Assembly: GCF_003789055.1 (NCBI RefSeq) | Contig: NZ_ML119082.1 | Span: 434,001 to 498,000, forward strand | Source: Histidinibacterium lentulum | GTDB taxonomy: Bacteria; Pseudomonadota; Alphaproteobacteria; Rhodobacterales; Rhodobacteraceae | Length of the DNA stretch: 64,000 nt | Reading direction: 5' to 3' | In this document: positions 45,407 to 52,946 of the stretch, piece by piece | Layout of the letters: every line of letters starts with the position of its first letter | Numbering within the stretch: the stretch's first letter is position 1 | Notes under the pieces: generated by a model | The model's input: only the letters and a program-made list of their open reading frames with translations | Database searches by the model: none | What the model was told of the DNA's origin: nothing | Position numbers and translations under genes: made by a program

Positions 45407-45423
45407 CATCAGCCCCGGGGCGA

Positions 45424-45897
45424 TCAGCCCTGCAGGTGGGCGCGGAGCATCCAGGCGAATTTCTCGTGGATGCGGCCCCGCTCGATGGCGAGATCCTCGG
45501 TCCGGGAATCGCCGTTCTCCGCCGCGATGGCCTCGAGGCCGGTCAGGGTGGAGGCGATCTGTTCCTCGGCCTTGAGCAGGAGCGCGATCATCTCCCGGTC
45601 GGTCTGGTGGCCGTCCGCCTCTTCGACCTTTGAGCGCTGGAGCATCGTCGACAGCATGCCCTCGGCATGGGCATCGAGGGCGCGGATACGTTCGGCGAGA
45701 TCGTCCTGACCCTCGAAATGGTCCTCGTAGATCTTCTGGAACAGCTCATGGAGCGGGCCGAAGGCCATGCCGCGCACGTTCCAGTGGAAGTTCTGCGCCA
45801 GCATCGTCGTCACGACCGTTTCGGCGACGCACTGGTTCAGGGCATCGACGATGGCTTCGCGCGCGCTGGGGGTGAGGTTGAAGGCCGCTTCGCTCAT
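45424..45897 (-). CDS. dps: Dps-family DNA-binding ferritin-like protein
   Basis: A 157-residue Dps protein that oxidises and stores iron and protects DNA. The inter-subunit ferroxidase ligands have the exact family spacing: His38 (FHWNV), His50, Asp65 and Glu69 (HFEGQDDLAER). The N-terminus lacks a long Lys-rich DNA-binding tail. The ATG at 45897 begins the fold. An Irr-type iron box lies 34 bases upstream, indicating iron-dependent control. Confidence 0.93.
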   Translation of the reverse strand: MSEAAFNLTPSAREAIVDALNQCVAETVVTTMLAQNFHWNVRGMAFGPLHELFQKIYEDHFEGQDDLAERIRALDAHAEGMLSTMLQRSKVEEADGHQTDREMIALLLKAEEQIASTLTGLEAIAAENGDSRTEDLAIERGRIHEKFAWMLRAHLQG

Positions 45898-45930
45898 GGG
45901 CTGTTCCTTTCCGGGTGGCGTCACCGATAA

Positions 45931-45947
45931 CTTAGACTCATTCTAAA
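45931..45947. promoter_or_regulatory. Irr-type iron-control element upstream of dps
   Basis: Read on the minus strand the site is TTTAGAATGAGTCTAAG, with a perfect TTAGA-N5-TCTAA dyad (45932-45946). It matches, with few changes, the iron control element bound by Irr in Rhizobiales and Rhodobacterales (known motif close to TTTAGAATNATTCTAAA). It lies in the dps promoter and overlaps the 3' end of the next gene. Confidence 0.75.
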
Positions 45948-46401
45948 CAATGTCCAGATGCCGCGCCACCCTGTTGGCGAGAAACGCCACCGGGCGCCGG
46001 TCCTGGCGACCGATCCGGCTTTGCAGCAGGAAACTGGCGCTCGCATCGTCGCCGCGCCGGAGGGCGGCGATCAGCGACAGGAGCCAACGTTCGTCGAAGC
46101 TGGTCTCGGTGGCACCGGGCCGGAAGAGCTTGAGTCCGTGGCCGCCGGGTGCTTGCGCGAGGGTCAGAAGCAGCGCCTCGATGTAGGCCGAGGGCTCGGC
46201 ATCGCCTGTGGCGGCCAGATGGGTGTAGAGCGCATGCAGATCGGTCCGTGCAGCGGCCCGGCAGCGCAGGTTCTGGAGCCGCAACCTGTTCAGGAGCGCA
46301 GTATCGGTCGTTGTGCCGGCACACTCTGCCGTTGCAGGGCCACGGCTTGCGGTCACCGCCGGAGGGAAGGTCGGAAGATCGCGCAGAAGAGGAGTCGTCA
46401 T
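45943..46401 (-). CDS. hypothetical protein upstream of dps
   Basis: I do not recognise this 152-residue protein. It has no signal peptide or membrane span. Its middle is helical and Leu/Ala/Arg-rich (TDLHALYTHLAATGDAEPSAYIEALL), and the C-terminus reads ASFLLQSRIGRQDRRPVAFLANRVARHLDIV. The ATG at 46401 has a GAGG-like site and begins MTTPLLRDLPTF. Coding is supported by GC-skewed third positions and a clean stop 45 bases before dps. Whether it is co-transcribed with dps or only adjacent is unclear; the Irr box lies over its end. Confidence 0.6.
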   Translation of the reverse strand: MTTPLLRDLPTFPPAVTASRGPATAECAGTTTDTALLNRLRLQNLRCRAAARTDLHALYTHLAATGDAEPSAYIEALLLTLAQAPGGHGLKLFRPGATETSFDERWLLSLIAALRRGDDASASFLLQSRIGRQDRRPVAFLANRVARHLDIV

Positions 46402-46467
46402 GTTCAGCGTCTCGTCCCGCGCGGCGGGACGCCGCGCCTGGTTATCGGGCGGAGCGAACGCCGCCGC

Positions 46468-46496
46468 CCTTTCCTGAGTACAATAGTCGGGAAAGG
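46468..46496. other. inverted repeat in the gap after the sugar ABC ATPase gene
   Basis: CCTTTCC (46468-46474) and GGAAAGG (46490-46496) pair across a 15-base loop in the 185-base gap 46402-46586. The gap lies between the stop of the ATPase gene and the start of the small hypothetical gene, both on the minus strand. It may be a weak terminator or part of the promoter of the latter. No T run is seen. Confidence 0.3.
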
Positions 46497-46586
46497 TCGG
46501 GCGGGGAAGAGGGAACGACGTGCCCTGACGTCGCAGGTTGCGCCCGGTGCTCCGGCACGACGGGCGAAACCGCGGCACAAGGGGGA

Positions 46587-47641
<1,055 letters not shown>

Positions 47642-47645
<4 letters not shown>

Positions 47646-48457
47646 GCGCCCTCCCCCTGAGTTTCGAGTGCGGGAAATTGCCATGGCGCGGCGGCCTCGG
47701 CGATCCGCCGGGCGGTCTCGTCGAGCGCGGGGCGCAGGGCGATCAGTGCGTCCGTCGTGGTGTGCTGGGTCGATGCGGTCACCGAGAGGCCGCCGATCAT
47801 GCGCCCGCCCGCCCCCAGGATCGGGACGGCGATGCAGTGAATCCCGGCCTCGTGCTCCTCCCGGTCAAGAGCGAAGCCCTGTTTCCGGATGGTGTCGAGC
47901 TCCATGCCGAGCGCCTCGGCGTCGGTGATGCTCTGCGGCGTGTGCGGAAAGAAGGCCTGCAGGCGGATCGCTGCCGCGCGTTCCAAGGGCGGAAGAAAAG
48001 CGAGCATGGCCTTGCCGATGCCGGTGCAATAGCCGGGCCCGATCTTGCCGGCTTCGGCAAACATGCGGATCGGCTTGCCGGTGTGACACTTGTCCACGTA
48101 GAGGACCTGTCCACGGTCGAGCTGACCCAGGTGCACCACCTCGCCCACGCGGCGGGACAGCGCCTCGACATGGGGCCTTGCGATGGGACCGAGGGAGCTC
48201 TGCGCCCAGGCGGCATGGGCGAATCGCACGACCCGAAGGCCCGGCGCATAGGACTGGGCGACGGGATCGTAATGCAGCATCCCCTGCTCCATCAGCGTCT
48301 GGAGCAGGCGGTGGAGCGTCGCCTTTGGAAAGCCGGTCATGTCGCGCAGTTCGGCGAACCGCACGGGGCGGCCCCGTTCGGCCACCCGGTCCATGATGGC
48401 GAGTGCCTTGCCCACCGTGCCCATGCCCGCGGCCCGCGGCATGCCTTGCCTGTTCAT
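47642..48457 (-). CDS. IclR-family transcriptional regulator
   Basis: A 271-residue regulator: N-terminal winged helix (GTVGKALAIMDRVAERGRPVRF, FPKATLHRLLQTLMEQGML) and a C-terminal GAF-like effector domain. The start at 48457 matches the family; a longer frame reaches back over the operator. It is divergent from the binding-protein gene at 48622 and is coupled to the ATPase gene, so it probably controls the whole sugar ABC system through the tandem site at 48535-48574. Confidence 0.88.
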
Positions 48458-48534
48458 CTCTGCGGCGCTCCTCCCCGTCCCCCGCCCCGCCGGATGGTTG
48501 GGGGTGTTGACATTGTTAGGGGGGGCCTCCCATA

Positions 48535-48574
48535 GTTTCAATAGTTGGAAACCAGTTTCGCTATTCGGAACCAA
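48535..48574. promoter_or_regulatory. tandem IclR-type operator
   Basis: Two adjacent 20-base units (48535-48554 and 48555-48574) match at 14 of 20 positions. Each has a dyad: GTTTC-N8-GAAAC in the first and GTTTC-N8-GAACC in the second. They lie between the IclR gene and the divergent sugar-binding-protein gene, 48 bases before the latter's ATG. Tandem dyads of this kind are typical IclR binding sites. Confidence 0.6.
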
Positions 48575-48621
48575 GGAGGGATCCGGGGCGAAACGGCCCG
48601 ACACCAGACTGGGAGGACCAC

Positions 48622-49872
48622 ATGCTGAACAAGACCACGGCAGCCCTCGCGCTGTCGACCGCGCTCGTTGCGCCTGCCGCCTTTGCGCAGGAGCTGGAAG
48701 GCACCCTGACGATCTTCTCCGACATGTCGAACCCGGCGCCGCGGGCCGTCATGGAGAGCCTCGCCGCCGAGTTCGACGAGATGCATCCCAACCTCGAGGT
48801 CGAGCTGACGATCATCGACCGCGAGGCCTACAAGACCCAGATCCGCAACTTCCTGACGGCGAACCCGCCGGACGTGGCGAACTGGTACGCCGCCAACCGG
48901 ATGCGGCCCTACGTCTCCGCGGGTCTCTTCGAGGATGTCTCCGATCTCTGGGAAGAGCCCGAGATCGCCGAGAACCTCGCCTCGACCAGGGGCGCCATGA
49001 CCATCGACGGCGCCCAGTGGGGCGTGCCCTATACCTACTACCAGTGGGGCGTGTACTACCGCGAGGACATCTACGACGAGTACGGCCTCGAGGAGCCGCA
49101 GGACTGGGAGACCTTCAAGTCGAACTGCCAGACGCTGCTCGACAACGGGGTCAAGTGCTTCACCATCGGCACGAAGTTCCTGTGGACCGCCGGCGGCTGG
49201 TTCGACTACCTGAACATGCGCACGAACGGCTATGACTTCCACATGGCCCTGACCAACGGCGAGATCGAGTGGACCGACGAGCGCGTCCGCCAGACCTTCG
49301 CCAACTGGCGCGAGCTCATCGACATGGGCGCCTTCATCGACAACCACCAGTCCTACAGCTGGCAGGAGGCGCTTCCCTTCATGGTCAATGGCGATGCCGC
49401 GGCCTACCTGATGGGCAATTTCGCCGTGGCGCCGCTGCGCGAGGCGGGGCTTTCGGATGACCAGATCGACTTCTACCAGTTCCCGGTCATCAACCCGGAT
49501 GTCGAGCTGGCGGAGGATGCGCCCACCGACACGTTCCACATCCCCTCGGGAGCCACGAACAAGGAGGCGGCGCGCGAGTTCCTGCGCTTCGTCGTGTCGG
49601 CGGACGTGCAGACCCGGATCAACGCGGGCGATGCGCTGGGTCAGCTTCCGGTGAACGCCTCGGCCTCGATCGACGACGACGAGATGCTGGCGCAGGGCTT
49701 CGAGATGCTGTCCTCGAACAGCCCGGGCGGCATCGCGCAGTTCTTCGACCGCGACGCGCCGGCCGAAATGGCCTCTGTCGCGATGGAAGGCTTCCAGGAG
49801 TTCATGGTGTTCCCGGACAACCTGGACGACATCCTGGCGCGGCTCGAGCAGGCGCGGCAGCGCATCTACTGA
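48622..49872 (+). CDS. sugar ABC transporter periplasmic binding protein
   Basis: A 416-residue CUT1 binding protein. The signal peptide ends at APAAFA|Q near residue 23. LEGTLTIFSDMSNPAPRAVM opens the first lobe, and MTIDGAQWGVPYTYYQWGVYYRED is the conserved hinge region. GGWFDYLNMRTNGYDFHMAL and the Trp/Tyr-rich ligand groove suit a sugar or oligosaccharide. A GGGAGG site precedes the ATG. It is the first gene of a four-gene operon. Confidence 0.92.
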   Translation: MLNKTTAALALSTALVAPAAFAQELEGTLTIFSDMSNPAPRAVMESLAAEFDEMHPNLEVELTIIDREAYKTQIRNFLTANPPDVANWYAANRMRPYVSAGLFEDVSDLWEEPEIAENLASTRGAMTIDGAQWGVPYTYYQWGVYYREDIYDEYGLEEPQDWETFKSNCQTLLDNGVKCFTIGTKFLWTAGGWFDYLNMRTNGYDFHMALTNGEIEWTDERVRQTFANWRELIDMGAFIDNHQSYSWQEALPFMVNGDAAAYLMGNFAVAPLREAGLSDDQIDFYQFPVINPDVELAEDAPTDTFHIPSGATNKEAAREFLRFVVSADVQTRINAGDALGQLPVNASASIDDDEMLAQGFEMLSSNSPGGIAQFFDRDAPAEMASVAMEGFQEFMVFPDNLDDILARLEQARQRIY

Positions 49873-49880
49873 GCGGGCAA

Positions 49881-49946
49881 GGTGGGGCTTGGCCCCACCC
49901 TGCCCCGGCGGCCTCCATCCTAAACGGGTTGGGGGCCGCAGCCCCC
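49881..49946 (+). promoter_or_regulatory. two tandem stem-loops between binding-protein and permease genes
   Basis: The first stem is GGTGGGGC (49881-49888) with GCCCCACC (49892-49899) and a 3-base loop. The second is GGGGGC (49931-49936) with GCCCCC (49941-49946) and a 4-base loop. Both lie in the 99-base gap. They resemble the hairpins at the same place in the other two ABC operons of the window and probably tune expression downstream of the binding protein. Confidence 0.6.
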
Positions 49947-49971
49947 CCGCCACCGCACAGGAACCGCCCGG

Positions 49972-50910
49972 ATGACGACCGCGACGCTTCCCGATACCCA
50001 CGCCGACAGCGGCCCGCGGAACGGCTGGCTCCGGCGCAACCGGATGCTCGTCTCGCCGCTGCTGTTTCTCGCGCCGGGCGTGCTGTTCTTTCTCGTCTAC
50101 GTGATCTTTCCGATCTTCCAGAGCTTCGGCCTGTCCTTCTACGCTTGGGACGGTCTCGGAGAGGCCCGGTACGTCGGGCTTGCGAACTACCAGGAGCTGG
50201 CCACGGACCGGAACTTCGAGGTCTCGCTCTGGAACAACCTCAGGTGGCTGCTGCTCTACCTGCTCGCGATCCCGGGCGGCCTGTTCATCGCGCTCTTCCT
50301 CAATCAGACGATCGTCGGCATCCGGCTTTACAAGTCGCTGTTCTTCTTTCCCTTCGTGATCAGCCAGGTCGTCGTGGGCCTTGTCTTCACCTGGTTCTAC
50401 GATCCGACTTTCGGCCTGCTGAATACCATGCTGGGCTGGGTCGGCGCAGGGCCGATCAACGTGCTCGGCGATCCGCAGCTGGCGACCTATGGCATCATCG
50501 CGGCGGGGCTCTGGCCGCAGGTGGCCTATTGCATGATTCTTTACCTGACGGGGCTGAACGCGGTGGACCCCGAGCAGATCGAGGCGGGGCGGCTCGACGG
50601 CGCGAGGGGCTGGCGGATGCTCTGGCACATCATTCTGCCGCAGCTCAGGCCCGCCACCTTCATCGCCTTCGTCGTGACGATCATCGGTGCGCTTCGGTCC
50701 TTCGACCTCATCTCGATCATGACCAACGGGGGTCCTTTCGGATCCACCCGGGTGCTCAGCTTCTACATGTTCGAGAAGGCGCTCAGCGAGTACGGCTTCC
50801 GCATGGGCTACGGCGCGGCCATCGCCGTGGTGCTGTTCCTGATCATGCTGGTCTTCATCGCCTATTTCCTTTGGTCGATGTGGCGCGACGAACAGGGGGC
50901 GCGGCGATGA
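49972..50910 (+). CDS. sugar ABC transporter permease (MalF/UgpA type)
   Basis: A 312-residue membrane protein with six predicted spans, the first at about 26-48 (LVSPLLFLAPGVLFFLVYVIF). The EAA loop reads EQIEAGRLDGARGWRMLWHIILPQLRP, the contact site for the ATPase. It is followed by an unrelated MmcQ/YjbR gene whose ATG overlaps its stop, and then by the partner permease. Confidence 0.93.
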   Translation: MTTATLPDTHADSGPRNGWLRRNRMLVSPLLFLAPGVLFFLVYVIFPIFQSFGLSFYAWDGLGEARYVGLANYQELATDRNFEVSLWNNLRWLLLYLLAIPGGLFIALFLNQTIVGIRLYKSLFFFPFVISQVVVGLVFTWFYDPTFGLLNTMLGWVGAGPINVLGDPQLATYGIIAAGLWPQVAYCMILYLTGLNAVDPEQIEAGRLDGARGWRMLWHIILPQLRPATFIAFVVTIIGALRSFDLISIMTNGGPFGSTRVLSFYMFEKALSEYGFRMGYGAAIAVVLFLIMLVFIAYFLWSMWRDEQGARR

Positions 50911-51257
50911 GCCTTCGCGACCGCTGTCTTGCGATCGCCGGGGACTGGCCCGGCGTCGTACATGCAACTGCCGATAGCGAGCTGCCATCGCTCAAGGTCG
51001 GCGGCAAGATGTTCGCCACCTTCGGGCATGTAGAGCCGGGCGTCTCGGTCAAGACCGACAGCATCGACACGGCGACCATGCTGATTGACGCGGGTGTGGC
51101 CGGGCGGGCGCCGTATTTCCACCGCTCGTGGGTCAGGTTGCCGGAGGCGGTCGCCGAGGACGAGCTGCGCCACCGGCTGGGCCTGTCCTATGATCTCGTG
51201 CGCGCCTCGCTGAAGAAGGCCGAGCGCGAGGCGCTGCCGCCGAGGGAGACCGCCTGA
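50907..51257 (+). CDS. MmcQ/YjbR family protein inserted between permease genes
   Basis: A 116-residue protein of the MmcQ/YjbR (DUF419) family, CyaY-like small proteins of unknown role. Recognisable parts are LPSLKVGGKMFATFGHVEPGVSVKTD and HRSWVRLPEAVAEDELRHRLGLSYDLVRASL. The ATG overlaps the stop of the upstream permease (ATGA), and its own stop overlaps the next permease start by one base (TGATG), so it is translated within the transporter message. No membrane span. A role in transporter regulation or simple insertion are both possible. Confidence 0.82.
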   Translation: MSLRDRCLAIAGDWPGVVHATADSELPSLKVGGKMFATFGHVEPGVSVKTDSIDTATMLIDAGVAGRAPYFHRSWVRLPEAVAEDELRHRLGLSYDLVRASLKKAEREALPPRETA

Positions 51258-52105
51258 TGTTCCCGCGTCCCATCGAGCAGGCGCCGCGCGCGGCGCAACT
51301 GACCTACCAGGGCCTCGTGCCGGTCGCGCTGCTTCTCTGGCTCGCCCCGCTGATCGCGGTGGCGGTCTTCTCGATCCGGCCGGACGTCGATTTTTCCACC
51401 GGCAATTACTGGGGCTGGCCCTCGTCCTTCGAGGGCGTGACGAACTACGGCAAGGTCTTCTTCGAAAGCGACATGCCGCGCTACCTGCTGAACTCGGTCT
51501 TCATCACCGTGCCAACGGTGATCGGCGCGGTGGCGCTGAGCTGCATGACGGGCTTTGCGCTGGGGGTCTACCGGTTCAAGGGCAACCTTCTGATCTTCTT
51601 CATGTTCGTGGCGGGCAATTTCGTGCCGTTCCAGATCCTCATGGTGCCGGTCCGGGACCTGACGCTGAACATAGGACTCTACAACACCCATGCGGGGCTG
51701 GTGCTGTTCCACATCGCCTTCCAGACCGGGTTCTGCACGCTCTTCATGCGCAACTTCATCCGTGCCCTGCCCTACGAGCTGATCGAGGCGGCCCGCGTCG
51801 AAGGCGTCGCGGAATGGCGCATCTTCTGGTTCGTGGTGCTGCCGCTGATGAAGCCCGCCATCGCGGCGCTGAGCGTGCTGATCTTCACGTTCATCTGGAA
51901 CGATTACTTCTGGGCCATCGTACTGACCCAGGGGTCCGAGACGCAGCCTGTCACCGCCGGGATCACCTCGTTCAATGCGCAGTACCGCGCGGCCTATCAC
52001 CTGATGAGCGCAGGCAGCATCGTCGCCGCCCTGCCGCCGGTGCTGATGTTCTTCCTGATGCAGCGCCATTTCATCGCCGGGCTGACGCTGGGCGCGGTGA
52101 AATAG
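51257..52105 (+). CDS. sugar ABC transporter permease (MalG/UgpE type)
   Basis: A 282-residue membrane protein with six predicted spans. The EAA loop ELIEAARVEGVAEWRIFWFVVLPLMKP is the ATPase contact site, and VAGNFVPFQILMVPVRDL is typical of MalG-type partners. It forms the translocation pore with the permease at 49972. It is convergent with the DUF6671 gene, one base apart. The cognate ATPase is encoded at 46587 on the other strand. Confidence 0.93.
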   Translation: MFPRPIEQAPRAAQLTYQGLVPVALLLWLAPLIAVAVFSIRPDVDFSTGNYWGWPSSFEGVTNYGKVFFESDMPRYLLNSVFITVPTVIGAVALSCMTGFALGVYRFKGNLLIFFMFVAGNFVPFQILMVPVRDLTLNIGLYNTHAGLVLFHIAFQTGFCTLFMRNFIRALPYELIEAARVEGVAEWRIFWFVVLPLMKPAIAALSVLIFTFIWNDYFWAIVLTQGSETQPVTAGITSFNAQYRAAYHLMSAGSIVAALPPVLMFFLMQRHFIAGLTLGAVK

Positions 52106-52106
52106 C

Positions 52107-52946
52107 TCAGGGGTTGCAGAGGGGACAGGCGCCCGGGTCCGCGAAGGCCCCGCCATCGGCCCGGCCCCGGCGTTCGGCATGGGCGCAGGCGGCGCAGGTC
52201 CAGACTTCGGCAGCGACGAGTGCGGTCGCGGACCCGCAGCAGCGGCAGGGCAGCCCCCGTTCGACGCCCGTCCGGCCGAAGCCCGGCGCGCCGCAGCGCG
52301 GACAGAGGGAAGCGAGGCGGTCCGCCAGAAGGCTCGCGAGACGGCTGAGGGTCGCCATGCGGCGGGGGTTCATGTGGGCGCGCATGTCGGTCTCGAGCGC
52401 CGCGCCCGGACTGGCGGCCTCGAGCGCGCGGCCCAGCGCCCCGGGATCGCATATGCCCTTGAGGATGGCGCCCCCACCCTGAGCCGCGGGCAGCAGGATC
52501 AGGCCCTGGGCCGGAAAGCCGACCCGCCGCAGGAAGGCCTCGACGCCTCCCCGGTCGCCGATCTCGAGCCGGGCATAGGTCGGCGCCTCGTCCGTCACGG
52601 TCTCCTGCACCTCGGCCCCGGTCGCGGCATCCACGAGCACGGCGATCTCCCGTCCCAGCGGCAGGAACGGGAGTTGCGGATGCGGGCCATAGGCTCCTTC
52701 GCTGGCGAGGCCGAGGTCGCGGCCCGTTGCCGCCATGCCGAGAAGGGCCTTGGCGCGCACCGCCTCCTCCATCGTTCCCGCGCGCGGGATCTCTCCGGTG
52801 AAGGTGCCGAGGCTGTCGGTATCGACCCCGCCCGCAACCTCGAGCGTGAGTCCGAGCCGAGCGGCAAGAGGCGGCCGAAAGGCCGCCTCCTTCCCGTGCA
52901 TCGTCGCGAAGGCCGCGGTGCGGCCGGCGAAGGGGCCTTGCCTCAT
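52107..52946 (-). CDS. DUF6671 family protein with C-terminal zinc-ribbon-like region
   Basis: A 279-residue cytoplasmic protein. The N-terminal part FAGRTAAFATMHGKEAAFRPPL and GTFTGEIPRAGTMEEAVRAKA match the DUF6671 family as I know it. The C-terminus has zinc-binding pairs CPRCGAPGFG, CRCCG, CAACAH and CPLCNP. Its function is unknown. Its ATG overlaps the dabA stop by 4 bases, so it is translated with the inorganic-carbon pump and may serve it. Confidence 0.72.
   Translation of the reverse strand: MRQGPFAGRTAAFATMHGKEAAFRPPLAARLGLTLEVAGGVDTDSLGTFTGEIPRAGTMEEAVRAKALLGMAATGRDLGLASEGAYGPHPQLPFLPLGREIAVLVDAATGAEVQETVTDEAPTYARLEIGDRGGVEAFLRRVGFPAQGLILLPAAQGGGAILKGICDPGALGRALEAASPGAALETDMRAHMNPRRMATLSRLASLLADRLASLCPRCGAPGFGRTGVERGLPCRCCGSATALVAAEVWTCAACAHAERRGRADGGAFADPGACPLCNP

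Noticed and set aside
48538-50988. 816-codon minus-strand frame opposite the binding-protein and permease genes
   Set aside because: Spans two well-supported genes and their gap in antisense, and its product is charged and low in complexity. It is a codon-bias artefact.
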